A program made the translations under genes and the position numbers. DNA of 64,000 bases from Kitasatospora mediocidica KCTC 9733 (GTDB lineage Bacteria > Actinomycetota > Actinomycetes > Streptomycetales > Streptomycetaceae), in the NCBI RefSeq assembly GCF_000744225.1, contig NZ_JQLN01000005.1:186001-250000 (forward strand), written 5' to 3'. Below are positions 8,582 to 18,168 of this stretch, one piece after another. Under the pieces are notes generated by a model. It searched no databases, was not told the DNA's origin, and saw only the letters and a list, made by a program, of their open reading frames with translations. How positions within the stretch are numbered: the stretch's first letter is position 1; every line of letters starts with the position of its first letter.

Positions 8582-9964
8582 TCAGAAGTCCCCGCCGCCG
8601 AAGTCCCCGCCCCCGCCGAAGTCGCCACCGCCCCCGAAGTCGCCACCGGAGAACCCGCCACTGAAGTCCTGCGCGTTGAAGTCACCGCCGGAGAAGTCAC
8701 CGCCCTCGAAGGAGGAGTCCTGCCCGCCCTCGTACCCGCCCGGGCCGGATGCCGCCCAGGCGTCGCCGCCGGAGAAGACCGAGCCGAGCATCGTGCCGAC
8801 CAGCAGGCCGGGCAGCAGGCCCGATCCGTAGCCGCCGAAGTAGCCGCCCGCCCACGGCCCGTAGGCCGGACCGGCGTTCCAGTACGGCTGCGGCCCCTGG
8901 TCGGTCTGGACCGTGCGGATCGCCGGGTCCAGGCCGGTGGCCAGCCGCTGCGCGTCGGCCGCGCAGACCGGGACGGTCCGGGCCGCGCCGCCGTCCGGCG
9001 CCCAGTCGGCGTCCTGGGTGGACGGGCCGTGCCGCGGGTCGAAGAAGCAGGGCGGACGGCGGTCCGGCAGCGGCCGGCCCTCGCGGCGGGCGGCCAGCGC
9101 GGCCAGCGCGAACCGACCGTCCTCCAGCGCCTCGGTGACGGCCTTGACGTCGGCCGGCTCCTTCGCCGCGTCCATGGTGCGCTTGGCGTTCTCGTAGGCG
9201 TCCAGCGCGTGCGTGTAGTCGGCGCGCTGGAGGTCGTCCACGTCGGCGGCCGAGGGGCTGAAGTCCAGCCGGTCGAGCTCCTCGCCGAAGGCGGTGATGT
9301 CCTCGTCGACCACCGTGCGCAGCTGGCGCAGCTCGGCGGCCTTCTGCTCCGCCTTGCGCTTGGCCGCGCGCCGGAAGAGCAGGAAGACGCCGGAGCCGGC
9401 CAGCGCCAGCAGCACCAGCGGGACCACGATCGCCGCGGTGCTGATGCCGGAGGAGCCCGCGGCGCCGGGAGCGTGGCCGTGCACCTGGGGCGCAGCGTTG
9501 TCGACGAAGCTGTTCAGCGCCGCGTTGACGTCGGTCTTGTGCGCGTCGAAGGCGGCCTGCGCGTAGTTCTGCGCGCTCTGCCGGGAGAGCGCGGCGTTGT
9601 CGCTGCCCACCGCGAACTCGGTGCCGCGCCAGACGGCGTAGACCCCGGTGACGCCGGTGGTGGTGCGCAGGTCCTTGATCACCGTCTTCGCCGGGTACTG
9701 GTCGGTGGCGGGCACCACCGCGACGAAGATCGGCTTGTCGGCGGCCTTGATCCTGGCGGTCAGCGCGTCGGCCTGGGCCTGCGAGAACTGGCCCGTCATC
9801 GCCGGGTCCACGTAGACCCTGCCCTGCTTCAGCGCGGAGGAGGCGGCGTCGAGGCCGCCCGCGGCGGACGCGGCGCCGGGAGCCAGCAGCAGGAGCAGCA
9901 GCCCGAGCAGCGCCACCACGGCGGCCGGACCGGCGACCCGGGAACGGCGGGGAACGATTCTCAT
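8582..9964 (-). CDS. Membrane-anchored protein with TPM-like N-domain and Gly-Asp-Phe tail
   Basis: A 460-residue protein. It has a signal peptide (VVALLGLLLLLLAPGAASAAGG), an extracellular region of about 150 residues resembling the TPM/YgcG group (IFVAVVPATDQYPAKTVIKDL), one transmembrane helix (ISTAAIVVPLVLLALAGSGVFLLF) and a cytoplasmic helical part. It ends in a low-complexity tail of GGDF/GGGGDFGGG repeats. A motif with Cys residues (PPCFFDPRHGPS) lies between helix and tail. ATG at 9964 is chosen because the signal peptide begins there; the frame continues upstream without support. Similar proteins in actinomycetes are of unknown function. It is transcribed away from the DUF6542-like gene, so 9965-10298 is a divergent promoter region. 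Confidence 0.75.
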   Translation of the reverse strand: MRIVPRRSRVAGPAAVVALLGLLLLLLAPGAASAAGGLDAASSALKQGRVYVDPAMTGQFSQAQADALTARIKAADKPIFVAVVPATDQYPAKTVIKDLRTTTGVTGVYAVWRGTEFAVGSDNAALSRQSAQNYAQAAFDAHKTDVNAALNSFVDNAAPQVHGHAPGAAGSSGISTAAIVVPLVLLALAGSGVFLLFRRAAKRKAEQKAAELRQLRTVVDEDITAFGEELDRLDFSPSAADVDDLQRADYTHALDAYENAKRTMDAAKEPADVKAVTEALEDGRFALAALAARREGRPLPDRRPPCFFDPRHGPSTQDADWAPDGGAARTVPVCAADAQRLATGLDPAIRTVQTDQGPQPYWNAGPAYGPWAGGYFGGYGSGLLPGLLVGTMLGSVFSGGDAWAASGPGGYEGGQDSSFEGGDFSGGDFNAQDFSGGFSGGDFGGGGDFGGGGDFGGGDF

Positions 9965-10298
9965 ACCCCCGACGCTACCGGGCCGCCAAACCGTTCTCCG
10001 GAGCCCGCAGGACGCCGAGGATTCCCAGGCGAAGTCGCGCGGCGCGCCAACTTCTGCGCATGGCAGTCGAGTTGGACCAGAGAGGCAATAACAGGCCAAC
10101 AATCGGTCAACACTATTTCTCTTACGCAAGTGTTACGTTCGGCACACCCCGGGGAACCCGGTAACCTTCGCGCTCTCCGAGGCCCCCTCGGGCCACTCCC
10201 CGAACGCGAAAACACTTGCTACATTTCGCAACTGTCGAATGTCGGCAGCCGCCCGGCGTGCTCGCCGGTCGGTCCCCCGACCTCACGAGGGTAGGAAC
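9965..10298. other. Divergent promoter region
   Basis: A 334-base gap between divergently transcribed membrane-protein genes. It is clearly AT-richer than its surroundings around 10080-10140 and 10210-10240, as expected of promoters, but I cannot assign confident -35/-10 pairs. No gene is seen. Confidence 0.5.
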
Positions 10299-10874
10299 AT
10301 GGCAGGCCAATGGGCGGGTGCGCCCGCCGAAGAGGCGGAGGGGCAGGCCGAGGTCCCCGGGCAGCGCCGGGCACCGGCCGAGCGGCTCGGGGGCCGGCGG
10401 TCGGACCCGAGACGGGCGCCGCAGTCCGCCGCGGGCGGCCGGGCGGAGGGTCGGCGGTGCGCTGGACGCGCGCAGAGCCGCCGCCCGGCCCGCGGCGCGC
10501 GCGCCGGCGGAACCGCCGTCCTCCTGGTGCTCGGCCTGCCGTTGACGGGCGCGCTGCTGGACCAGTTGCTGGGTTCCGGCCCGGGCTGGACCTTCGCCGT
10601 GCTCACCGTCCTCGGCACCGCCGCAGCGGCCCAGCTCACCAGTCCGGCCGGCTGGTGGTGGGTGCTCCCCGCCCCTCCTCCGGTGGTACTCGGCGTCACG
10701 GCCGCAACCCGGGTGCTGGCCGACTCGTCTAAGTACCAGGACGGCAAAGCACTGGCCACCGATGCCGCGCGGCTGGCCATCCACGGGTTCCCGGTGATGG
10801 CGTCGGCCCTCGTGGCCGCCCTTGCCGTCGTACTGGTACGCGTCGTACGAGAGAGCGGAGGCCGTCGTGCCTGA
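10299..10874 (+). CDS. DUF6542-like membrane protein
   Basis: A 191-residue protein. The first 80 or so residues are Arg/Ala/Gly-rich and look disordered. Three or four hydrophobic helices follow: GGTAVLLVLGLPLTGALLDQL, WTFAVLTVLGTAAAAQL, WWWVLPAPPPVVLGVTAA and a final HGFPVMASALVAALAVVLVRVV. It resembles the actinomycete DUF6542 membrane family, of unknown function. ATG at 10299 follows GAGGGTAGGA. Its last eight bases overlap the start of the LCP gene, implying translational coupling and a role in the same envelope process. Confidence 0.65.
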   Translation: MAGQWAGAPAEEAEGQAEVPGQRRAPAERLGGRRSDPRRAPQSAAGGRAEGRRCAGRAQSRRPARGARAGGTAVLLVLGLPLTGALLDQLLGSGPGWTFAVLTVLGTAAAAQLTSPAGWWWVLPAPPPVVLGVTAATRVLADSSKYQDGKALATDAARLAIHGFPVMASALVAALAVVLVRVVRESGGRRA

Positions 10875-12492
10875 ACACCAGGGAGCCGGCCGGACCAACC
10901 GCGCCGCCCGCCGCAGACCCGGCCCCGCCGCACCCCCGCGCCGTACCCCGCCGCTGGTCGTCGCCGGCCGGACGATCGCCTGTGCGACCTCGCTGGCGGT
11001 CCTCGGCACCTGCGGTTTCAGCTGGTACGCCTACCAGTCGCTGACCAACGGCCTGACCACCTCCAGCGCCCTGAACGACATCAGGAAGGGCGCGCCCCCG
11101 CATCTGGACAACTCGGTCAACCTGCTGCTCATCGGCCTGGACAGCCGCAAGGACATGAACGGCGAGGACCTGCCCGGCCAGTTCGTCCAGGACGAACTGC
11201 ACGCCGGTTCCAGCAGCGAGGTCGGCGGCTACAACACCAACACCCTGATGGTGATGCACATCCCGGCCAACGGCGGGCAGGTCACCGCGCTCTCCATCCC
11301 GCGCGACGACTACGTGCAGACGGTCGGCGCGGACGGCAAGATGCACAAGATCAAGGAGGCCTACGGCATCGCCAAGTCGATGGCCGAGGTCAAGCTGGGC
11401 GGCAAGGGGCTCTCCAAGCCCGAGTTGGAACGCCAGAGCCGGGAGGCCGGCCGCAAGGCCACCCTGGCGACCGTGCAGTCCTTCCTGGGCATCCCGATCG
11501 ACCACTTCGCCGAGGTCAACCTGCTCGGCTTCTACGACATCGCCAAGGCCGTCGAACCCATCCAGGTCTGCCTCAACCACGCCACCCGGGACCCCGCGAT
11601 CACGGGCCAGGGCTCCGGCGCCGACTTCACGGCGGGCCTGAACACCCTGAACGCCTCGCAGGCGCTCTCCTTCGTCCGCCAGCGGCACAACCTGGCCAAC
11701 GGCGACCTCGACCGGACCCACCGCCAACAGGCCTTCATCGCCTCGGTGGTGGCCAAGCTGAAGGGCGCCGGGGTGATGGGCGACCTGGGCAAGATGCAGC
11801 AGCTCTTCGACGTGGTCAAGAAGGACGTCGTGATGGACGACCAGTGGAACGTCCTGGACTTCGCCCAGCAGGCGCCCAACCTCTCCGGCGGGCACGTCGA
11901 GGCCAACACCCTGCCGATCGCCGGTTTCGCGACCGTCAACGGGCAGGACGTGAACAAGGTCGACCCGGTCCAGATCAAGCGGATCGTGCAGCAGCTGACC
12001 GGGCACGACCCGGCTCCGGCCCCGGCGGCCGAGCCGGCCCCGGTCGACAGCCCCACCGAGAGCGCCCCCTCCGCCGCCGCGTCCGCACCGGCGTCGCAGG
12101 CCCCCCCGGGCACGGTCGACGTCCTCAACACCTCCGCCACCGCCGGCGCCGCCGCCACCGAGTCGAAGGCGCTGACCGCGCTCGGCTTCACCGCCGGCCG
12201 GATCGGCCAGGCCCCGCGGCAGACCAGGACCACGGTCACCTACGGCGCCGGCGCGAAGGAGGCGGCCGACCAGATCGCGGCCCGCTACGGCGTCACGGCG
12301 ACCGCCGGTGCGACCACCCGTGCCGGTCACGTCGAAGTCACCCTGGGCACCGGCTACACCCCGCCCGGCGCGCCGGCGGGCGGCGCCGCGAGCCCGGCCG
12401 CCAAGGGCTCCAGCGGGGCTCAGGACCCGGCTGCCAACCTTCCGATGCAGGGACCGCCGGTGAAGATGGGCGGCATCCCCTGCGTTGACTGA
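10867..12492 (+). CDS. LytR-CpsA-Psr (LCP) family cell-wall ligase
   Basis: A 541-residue membrane-anchored enzyme. LCP proteins transfer polyprenyl-phosphate-linked glycopolymers such as teichoic acid or arabinogalactan onto peptidoglycan. One N-terminal transmembrane helix (about 36-59) precedes the LCP domain. The domain shows LLLIGLDSRKD, NTLMVMHIPANGGQVTALSIPRDDYVQ and SFVRQRHNLANGDLDRTHRQQ, which carry the conserved Arg and Asp residues for pyrophosphate and metal binding. After a Pro/Ala linker comes a LytR_C domain (TVDVLNTSATAGAA through RAGHVEVTLG). GTG at 10867 is chosen because GGAG lies six bases upstream; an in-frame ATG at 10822 lies inside the previous gene. A strong terminator follows. 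Confidence 0.93.
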   Translation: MPEHQGAGRTNRAARRRPGPAAPPRRTPPLVVAGRTIACATSLAVLGTCGFSWYAYQSLTNGLTTSSALNDIRKGAPPHLDNSVNLLLIGLDSRKDMNGEDLPGQFVQDELHAGSSSEVGGYNTNTLMVMHIPANGGQVTALSIPRDDYVQTVGADGKMHKIKEAYGIAKSMAEVKLGGKGLSKPELERQSREAGRKATLATVQSFLGIPIDHFAEVNLLGFYDIAKAVEPIQVCLNHATRDPAITGQGSGADFTAGLNTLNASQALSFVRQRHNLANGDLDRTHRQQAFIASVVAKLKGAGVMGDLGKMQQLFDVVKKDVVMDDQWNVLDFAQQAPNLSGGHVEANTLPIAGFATVNGQDVNKVDPVQIKRIVQQLTGHDPAPAPAAEPAPVDSPTESAPSAAASAPASQAPPGTVDVLNTSATAGAAATESKALTALGFTAGRIGQAPRQTRTTVTYGAGAKEAADQIAARYGVTATAGATTRAGHVEVTLGTGYTPPGAPAGGAASPAAKGSSGAQDPAANLPMQGPPVKMGGIPCVD

Positions 12493-12504
12493 CGCCCGTC
12501 CGTC

Positions 12505-12538
12505 CCCCGGCCCGGTCTCACCCGTGGCCGGGGTTCTT
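12505..12538 (+). terminator. Terminator after the LCP gene
   Basis: CCCCGGCC (12505-12512) pairs with GGCCGGGG (12526-12533), followed immediately by TTCTTC. Confidence 0.75.
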
Positions 12539-12610
12539 CACCCTGCTGCAGCACAGGGCATAGTGGGAGCATCCACGCCGTGCAGGCGTTTTACCTGATC
12601 GGAGCATCTG

Positions 12611-13558
12611 GTGATCATCGGCCTCGTGACCGCCGTGGCGGCCTCCGCCTGTTATGGCACCGGTTCGGTGCTGCAGGCGGTCGGCTCCCGCCGGTCGGCC
12701 CGCGAGGAGGCGGCCGCGGCTGCGGCCGCCGGCACGACGGCTGCGAGCGACGCCCCGGTGATGACCACCGAGCACGGCGGCCCCAGCCTCACCTCCACCG
12801 CCAAGGCCGTGGTGACCTGGGAGTTCATCCTCGGCACCGCGCTCGACCTGATCGGCTTCCTGCTCGGCGCGCTGGCCGCCCGGCTGCTGCCGCTCTTCCT
12901 CTCCCAGACGGTGATCAGCGCCAACCTGGTGATCACCGCGCTGCTCAGCATCAAGCTGCTCGGCATGCGGCTCAAGCGGCCCGAGTGGGCCTCCATCGCG
13001 GTGGTCTGCGCGGCGCTGGTGATGCTCGCGGTGGCGGCCGGCCCGGAGGGCACCGGCACGACGCCGATCTCCACCCACTGGTGGCTGCTGCTGGTCTCGG
13101 TGGCGGTGATCGCGGGCGGCTCGCTGCTGGTCCGCCGGCTCGGCACCAGCGGGGCGATCGTGGCCGGCCTGGTCTCCGGCCTCGGCTTCGGCGCGCTCGG
13201 CATCGGGGTGCGCGTCCTGAACGGCGTGGACCCGTTCGACATGGGCCAGTTGCTCAGCGACCCGGCCCTCTACGCGATCCTGGTCGGCGGCCTGGGCGGG
13301 ATGTACCTGCACACCGTCGCGCTGCAGACCGGCTCGGTCAACGCCGCGACCGCCGCCCTGGTCGTCGGCGAGACGGTGGTCCCGGGCGTGATCGGCGTGC
13401 TGTGGCTGGGCGACGCCACCCGGCACGGCCTGAGCTGGCTGGGCGTCGTCGGCTTCGTGCTGGCCGTCGCCGGCGCGGTGGCGGTGGCGCACTTCGGGCA
13501 GGGCGAGGAGGCGCTCCCGCCGTCCGGCGCGCGGGAGCCGGAACTCAGCACGCGCTGA
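12611..13558 (+). CDS. Multi-pass inner membrane protein (EamA/DMT-like)
   Basis: A 315-residue integral membrane protein with about nine hydrophobic helices, beginning IIGLVTAVAASACYGTGSVLQAVGSRR. The first helix, its Gly/Ser pattern and the closing helix (GLSWLGVVGFVLAVAGAVAVAHFG) resemble the drug/metabolite transporter superfamily. No substrate can be told. GTG at 12611 has GGAG six bases upstream. It is convergent with mutM, with 12 bases between stops. A transporter is likely but not certain; a non-transporting relative is possible. Confidence 0.8.
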   Translation: MIIGLVTAVAASACYGTGSVLQAVGSRRSAREEAAAAAAAGTTAASDAPVMTTEHGGPSLTSTAKAVVTWEFILGTALDLIGFLLGALAARLLPLFLSQTVISANLVITALLSIKLLGMRLKRPEWASIAVVCAALVMLAVAAGPEGTGTTPISTHWWLLLVSVAVIAGGSLLVRRLGTSGAIVAGLVSGLGFGALGIGVRVLNGVDPFDMGQLLSDPALYAILVGGLGGMYLHTVALQTGSVNAATAALVVGETVVPGVIGVLWLGDATRHGLSWLGVVGFVLAVAGAVAVAHFGQGEEALPPSGAREPELSTR

Positions 13559-13570
13559 CGGTGCGAGCGG

Positions 13571-14434
13571 TCAGCGCGGCCGGGGGACGCGCTGACAGCG
13601 CGGGCAGTAGTAGCTGGAGCGGTTCATCCAGGCGGCCCGCCGGATCGGGGTGGCGCAGCGGTAGCAGGGTTCGCCCTCGCGACCGTAGGCGTCCAGCGAG
13701 CGGGAGAAGTAGCCGCTCTCACCGTTCACGTTGACGTAGAGGCTGTCGAAGCTGGTGCCGCCGACCGCCAGCGCCGCGTTCATCACCTCGCGGGCGTTGG
13801 CCAGCAGGGTGGCGGCCAACGGCCGGGTGAGGCTCTCGGTGGGGCGGTCGTAGTGCAGCTTGGAGCGCCAGAGCGCCTCGTCCGCGTAGATGTTGCCGAC
13901 CCCGCTGATCAGCGTCTGGTCGAGCAGCGCGCGCTTGACCGTGGTGCGGCGGGCGCGCAACGCGGCGGCGAAGGCCGCGTCGTCGAAGCGCGGGTCGAGC
14001 GGGTCGCGGGCGATGTGCGCGAGCGAGACCGGGGTGGCCTCCGGATCACCGGCCTCGGCCTGCTCGGCGGCGAGCCCGCCGAAGGTCCGCTGGTCGACGA
14101 AGCGCAGCTCGCGCCCGCCGTCGGTGAAGCGCAGCCGGACCCGCAGGTGCGTCTCGTCCGGGGTGGCCGGGTCCTGGACGAGCAGCTGCCCGCTCATCCC
14201 GAGGTGGCCCAGCATCGACGTCTCGCCGTCGTCCAGCGGCACCCAGAGGTACTTGCCGCGCCGCTGGGCGCTGCCGAACGTAGCGCCGGTGAGCAGCGCG
14301 GCGAACTCGCCGGCCCCGGCGGGCTGGCGGCGTACCGCGCGCGGGTGCAGGACCTGCACCTCGGCGACGGTACGGCCGGTGATCCAGCGCGCGAGTCCGC
14401 GCCGGACCACCTCGACCTCGGGAAGTTCGGGCAC
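13571..14434 (-). CDS. mutM: Formamidopyrimidine-DNA glycosylase MutM (Fpg)
   Basis: A 287-residue base-excision repair enzyme that removes 8-oxoguanine and formamidopyrimidines and then nicks the abasic site. After Met removal, the N-terminal [13 protein letters not shown] supplies the catalytic Pro and Glu. [12 protein letters not shown] carries the conserved Lys, and the helix-two-turn-helix [14 protein letters not shown] is intact. The C-terminal zinc finger [10 protein letters not shown]...YYCPRCQR is complete. The start is GTG. It follows rnc by 15 bases and closes the DUF177-rpmF-rnc-mutM run. Confidence 0.97.
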   Translation of the reverse strand: MPELPEVEVVRRGLARWITGRTVAEVQVLHPRAVRRQPAGAGEFAALLTGATFGSAQRRGKYLWVPLDDGETSMLGHLGMSGQLLVQDPATPDETHLRVRLRFTDGGRELRFVDQRTFGGLAAEQAEAGDPEATPVSLAHIARDPLDPRFDDAAFAAALRARRTTVKRALLDQTLISGVGNIYADEALWRSKLHYDRPTESLTRPLAATLLANAREVMNAALAVGGTSFDSLYVNVNGESGYFSRSLDAYGREGEPCYRCATPIRRAAWMNRSSYYCPRCQRVPRPR

Positions 14435-14449
14435 GGCGGGACTCCCGTC

Positions 14450-15214
14450 CTACGCGGCAGGGTCGGCGTGCTTGGCCTTGATCGCGCGCCAGGCGCTCTC
14501 GGCGGCCTTCTGCTCGGCTTCCTTCTTGGAACGGCCGGTGCCACTGCCGTAGTCCTCGCCGGCCACCCGGGCGGCGGCGTTGAAGGTCTTCTCGTGGTCC
14601 GGACCGGACTCCTCGACGACGTACTCGGGCACGCCGATGCCCACCGAGGCGGTGAGTTCCTGAAGGCTGGTCTTCCAGTCGAGACCGGCGCCCAGCTGCG
14701 AGGACTCCGCGATCAGCGGGTCGAAGAGCCGGTGCACGAACTCGGTCGCGGCCGGCAGGCCCTGGTCCAGGTAGATGGCGCCGATCACGGCCTCGACGGT
14801 GTCGGCGAGGATCGACGACTTGTCGCGACCGCCGGTACCCTCCTCGCCCTTGCCGAGCCGGATGAAGGTGCCGAGCTCCAGACCGCGGCCGACCTCGGCG
14901 AGCGCGCGGGAGTTCACCACCGCGGCGCGAAGTTTGGCGAGCGTGCCCTCCGGGACATCCGGGTGGATGCGGTAGAGGGTGTCGGTCACCACCAGTCCGA
15001 GCACCGAGTCCCCGAGGAACTCCAGGCGCTCGTTGGTAGGCAGACCGCCGTTCTCGTAGGCGTACGAACGATGGGTCAGCGAACGTACCAGAAGGGCGCG
15101 CTCGAGTGTGTACCCGAGGCGCCCTTCCAGGACGTCGTAGTCGGTCGACGCCGGCCCGCCGCCCTTCCCCCCATTGCTGGGGGACGACTTGCGGGAAGAG
15201 TTGTCATCCGACAT
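14450..15214 (-). CDS. rnc: Ribonuclease III
   Basis: This 254-residue double-strand-specific endoribonuclease processes rRNA and mRNA. In streptomycetes the orthologue is AbsB, linked to antibiotic regulation. A Ser/Gly/Lys-rich N-terminus of about 25 residues precedes the catalytic domain, which has [18 protein letters not shown] with the metal-binding acidic residues and [17 protein letters not shown]-terminal dsRNA-binding domain follows ([20 protein letters not shown], then [16 protein letters not shown]). ATG at 15214 is chosen; the long upstream extension overlaps rpmF. It lies 14 bases after rpmF. Confidence 0.97.
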   Translation of the reverse strand: MSDDNSSRKSSPSNGGKGGGPASTDYDVLEGRLGYTLERALLVRSLTHRSYAYENGGLPTNERLEFLGDSVLGLVVTDTLYRIHPDVPEGTLAKLRAAVVNSRALAEVGRGLELGTFIRLGKGEEGTGGRDKSSILADTVEAVIGAIYLDQGLPAATEFVHRLFDPLIAESSQLGAGLDWKTSLQELTASVGIGVPEYVVEESGPDHEKTFNAAARVAGEDYGSGTGRSKKEAEQKAAESAWRAIKAKHADPAA

Positions 15215-15228
15215 CGAACGCCCGCCGA

Positions 15229-15402
15229 TCAGACCGAGAGGACCTGGCGACGGTTGTACGTGCCGCAGCTCGGGCACGCGGTGTGACCGAGCTTCGGCTC
15301 GTGGCAGCGGTCGCACGCCACGAGGGCCGGGACGACGGCCTTCCAGTTGGAACGTCGGTGGCGCGTGTTGCTGCGCGACATCTTCCGCTTCGGAACAGCC
15401 AC
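15229..15402 (-). CDS. rpmF: 50S ribosomal protein L32
   Basis: A 57-residue ribosomal protein reading from a GTG start as [20 protein letters not shown] and ending QVLSV. It carries two Cys pairs (CDRCHEP and CPSCGTY), so it is the zinc-binding form. Some actinomycetes also hold a zinc-free paralogue used under zinc starvation. It lies two bases after the DUF177 gene and 14 before rnc, a very conserved cluster. Confidence 0.96.
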   Translation of the reverse strand: MAVPKRKMSRSNTRHRRSNWKAVVPALVACDRCHEPKLGHTACPSCGTYNRRQVLSV

Positions 15403-15404
15403 GG

Positions 15405-16055
15405 CTACTTCTCCTGATCTTCGGCAGAACCCTCACGGGTGCTGCTGGTCTTGATTCCGTCACCCTCGTCGCCAGGGGCGGCGGAGAGTCCCTGCAATGC
15501 CGCCCACCGGGGGTCGGCGACATCATGGTGGTGGGCCGGGTCGTCGCTCAGGCGTGCTCCGCATTCGGAGCACAGACCCAGGCAGTCTTCCTGGCACACC
15601 GGCTGCAGCGGCAGTGCGAGCACCACCGCGTCACGCAGCACCGGAGAGAGGTCGAAGTAATCGCCCTCCAACCGGTAGATCTCATCCTCGTCCTCGTCGG
15701 ACTCCTCCTCGGAGGAGGTTCCGCCGGTCCGGGTGCGCCCGCGCTCGTCGGCCTCCGGGTAGTAGTACAGCTCCTGGAAGTCGACGTCGAGGCTGTCCTC
15801 GACGGGCTCCAGGCAGCGCACACACTCTCCGGTGACGTCGGCCTCGGCGGTGCCCGTCACGAGCACCCCTTCGACCACCGACTCCAGGCGCAGCTCCAGG
15901 ACGATCTCGCTGTCCGCAGGAACGCCGATCACGTCGACGATCCCCAGGCCCTCGGGGGCCTTCAGGGTGCGGGACACCTTGCGCAGCGAACCGGGGCGAC
16001 GGCCGAGCTCATGCGTGTCGAACACGAGCGGGTCGCGGTGGTCGAGGCGGTTCAA
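15405..16055 (-). CDS. DUF177 (YceD-like) protein, 23S rRNA accumulation factor family
   Basis: A 216-residue cytoplasmic protein of the YceD/DUF177 family, which is almost always encoded next to rpmF and is linked to 23S rRNA and ribosome biogenesis. It begins [21 protein letters not shown] and has the first Cys pair in [24 protein letters not shown]. An acidic central insert ([12 protein letters not shown]) precedes [16 protein letters not shown], giving four Cys likely to bind zinc. The start is TTG at 16055, which begins MNRLDHR and has AGGA nearby. It is first in a tight operon with rpmF, rnc and probably mutM. Confidence 0.9.
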   Translation of the reverse strand: MNRLDHRDPLVFDTHELGRRPGSLRKVSRTLKAPEGLGIVDVIGVPADSEIVLELRLESVVEGVLVTGTAEADVTGECVRCLEPVEDSLDVDFQELYYYPEADERGRTRTGGTSSEEESDEDEDEIYRLEGDYFDLSPVLRDAVVLALPLQPVCQEDCLGLCSECGARLSDDPAHHHDVADPRWAALQGLSAAPGDEGDGIKTSSTREGSAEDQEK

Positions 16056-16244
16056 GGTGTCCTGACTTCCTACGGCGGGCGCATCGCTGCGCCACGCGAG
16101 TGGTTCTTGGGTTTGGTCCGGGTGCCTGGCACTGGTGCGCGGGCAGCCGAACGGTCCGGTATGGAAAGACCGGAGTGGTCAGACTACCGGAGAGCGGCGC
16201 CAGGCCCAACTTCGGACGACCGGCACCGCCGCACCCGGCGGCCG

Positions 16245-17456
16245 CTAGCGGCCGCCGAGCTCCCGGAGTCTGGTCATGTCGATCATGCTGGTGTCGAAGA
16301 AGCTGGTCTCGTCCAGGCCGGCCTGCTGCGGCAGCTGGGCGGGCTGGACGGGGTGCTGCTGCTGGTAGCCGTACGGGTCGTAGCCCTGCTGGGCGGCCGG
16401 GTAGGCCTGCTCCTGCTGCTGGTAGCCGTAGGAGGGCGCCGCGTACGGGTCGGCCTGCTGCTGGCCCTGGTAGCCGTACTGGCCGTGGCCGCCGTAGGGG
16501 TCGGCCTGGACCGCCGGGTCGTAGCCGCCGCCGTAGACCTCGGCGTACTCGCCGCCGCCGTGCTGCTGGGCGTACGGGGCCTCCTGGCCGCCCTGGTACT
16601 GCGCGGCCGCGGCGTACGGGACGTCGCCGGGTGCGGCCTGCCAGCCGGCCTCGACCGGGGTCTGCTCGGGCCAGCTCTGCTGCTGCGGGACCTCGGCCCG
16701 GTACCAGGCGGGCTGGTCGTCCGCGCTGTCGGCGAGGTCGGCGAAGCCCTCCTCGGCGAAGCCGGCGGCCACCGCCTCGGCGCGGTCCTTCTGGTTCTGG
16801 GCCTCGTCGGCGGCGGCCAGGTAGGCGCCGAGCTCGTCGATCGGGGCCTTGCCGAGCAGCTTGTCGCGGCCGCGGCCGACCGCCTCCAGGGTGCCGCTGA
16901 GCACGGCCTGGAGGGTGGCGAGCTTCACATCGACGTACTCGTCGACCTCGGGGCTCGGGGTGTCGCGCGGCTGGAACTCCTCGCCGTCCGCGTCGTTGGT
17001 CTCGTACGCGCTCTGCTCACCGCGCAGCTTGTCCCGGCCGCGGCCGACCGCGCCCAGCGTCTTGGTGAGCACGACCTCGAAGTTGGCCAGCTTGCTGTCG
17101 ACGTAGTCGTCGGCCTCCTGGCGCTTGAGCGCGATCTCCTCGCGCGCCTCCGCCAGGATCCGGTCGGCCTGCGCCTGCGAGCGGCGGACCACCTCGGTGT
17201 CCGAGATCAGCGAGCCGCGTTCGGCGTGCGCCCCCTGGATGATCAGATCCGCCTCGCCGCGGGCGTCCGCCACCAGCTGCTCGTGGTCGGCCATCACCGA
17301 CTGGGCCTGGGCGAGTTCGGTCGGCAGCGCCTCGCGCAGCTCCTGGAGCAGGGCGATGAGCTCGGCCCGGTTCACCACACAGGAGGACGACATGGGCATC
17401 GAGCGGGCGTTCTCGACCGCGGCGACGATCTCATCGACTTTGTTCTGCACGTCCAC
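16245..17456 (-). CDS. Coiled-coil protein with DivIVA/ATP-synthase-B-like region and Gln/Tyr-rich tail
   Basis: A 403-residue cytoplasmic protein. Residues 1-150 are helical coiled coil (ELIALLQELREALPTELAQAQ, QADRILAEAREEIALKRQEADDYVDSKL). Two similar segments end in GRGRDKL (LTKTLGAVGRGRDKL and LSGTLEAVGRGRDKLLG), an internal duplication. The C-terminal half is low complexity, rich in Gln, Tyr, Gly and Pro (YGYQQQ-type). Streptomyces proteins of this type are often labelled cell division initiation protein; I have no evidence for a division role here. GTG at 17456 (VDVQNKVDEIVAAVENARSM) is the probable start. It lies between the rpmF operon and coaD. Confidence 0.7.
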   Translation of the reverse strand: MDVQNKVDEIVAAVENARSMPMSSSCVVNRAELIALLQELREALPTELAQAQSVMADHEQLVADARGEADLIIQGAHAERGSLISDTEVVRRSQAQADRILAEAREEIALKRQEADDYVDSKLANFEVVLTKTLGAVGRGRDKLRGEQSAYETNDADGEEFQPRDTPSPEVDEYVDVKLATLQAVLSGTLEAVGRGRDKLLGKAPIDELGAYLAAADEAQNQKDRAEAVAAGFAEEGFADLADSADDQPAWYRAEVPQQQSWPEQTPVEAGWQAAPGDVPYAAAAQYQGGQEAPYAQQHGGGEYAEVYGGGYDPAVQADPYGGHGQYGYQGQQQADPYAAPSYGYQQQEQAYPAAQQGYDPYGYQQQHPVQPAQLPQQAGLDETSFFDTSMIDMTRLRELGGR

Positions 17457-17647
17457 GGGTCTTCTGTCTTTCCGTGTGCCGCCGGGATACGGGCGGAGGC
17501 AGCGGAGCCGGGCGACACCCGGGGTCAGTCCGGGGGCGCCGCGAGGCGGGAGTACAGACTGTACGTCCACCACGGGGTGCCGTGACAACGCCGTCCGCCT
17601 CGCCGCCACCCGGGAGGCGGACAGCCCATGACGATCCGCCAGTCGCC

Positions 17648-18136
17648 CTACTGTGCGGCGCGCTCGGCGATCCGGTCGGCGAGGCGCTGGTGGACCGCCT
17701 GCGGGATCAGGTGCGAGACGTCGCCGCCGTAGGAGGCCACCTCCTTGACCAGGGTCGAGGAGAGGAAGCTGTACGTCGGCGAGGTCGGCACGAAGAGCGT
17801 CTCGACGCCGGTCAGGCCGCGGTTCATCTGGGCCATCTGCAGCTCGTAGTCGAAGTCGCTGACCGCCCGCAGGCCCTTGACGATCGCCGGGATCCCGCGC
17901 GCCCGGCAGAAGTCCACCAGCAGGCCGTGGTGCGACTCCACCTCGATGTTGCCGTAGCTCGCGGTGGTCTCCTCGATCAGCTCGATGCGCTCCTCGATGC
18001 TGAACAGGCCCTGCTTGTTCTTGTTGATCAGCACCGCGACGTGCACCACGTCGTAGAGCTTGGAGGCCCGCTCGATGATGTCGAGGTGGCCATTGGTGAT
18101 CGGGTCGAACGAGCCCGGGCAGACGGCGCGGCGCAT
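17648..18136 (-). CDS. coaD: Phosphopantetheine adenylyltransferase
   Basis: This 162-residue enzyme transfers AMP from ATP to 4'-phosphopantetheine to give dephospho-CoA, the fourth step of coenzyme A synthesis. The nucleotidyltransferase signature is at the N-terminus ([18 protein letters not shown], with the T/H-x-G-H type motif as NGH). The second signature, [23 protein letters not shown], contains the conserved S-S-T/R-type loop. Length is typical. ATG at 18136 is supported by this N-terminus. It follows rsmD by 32 bases, the classical rsmD-coaD pair. Confidence 0.96.
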   Translation of the reverse strand: MRRAVCPGSFDPITNGHLDIIERASKLYDVVHVAVLINKNKQGLFSIEERIELIEETTASYGNIEVESHHGLLVDFCRARGIPAIVKGLRAVSDFDYELQMAQMNRGLTGVETLFVPTSPTYSFLSSTLVKEVASYGGDVSHLIPQAVHQRLADRIAERAAQ

Positions 18137-18168
18137 GAGGTGGGGTGTCCCTTCGGTAGTTCGCCCGG

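Noticed and set aside
8585..8700. Short GGCGACTTC-type repeats
   Set aside because: They encode the Gly-Asp-Phe tail of the membrane protein at 8582-9964 and are low-complexity coding sequence.
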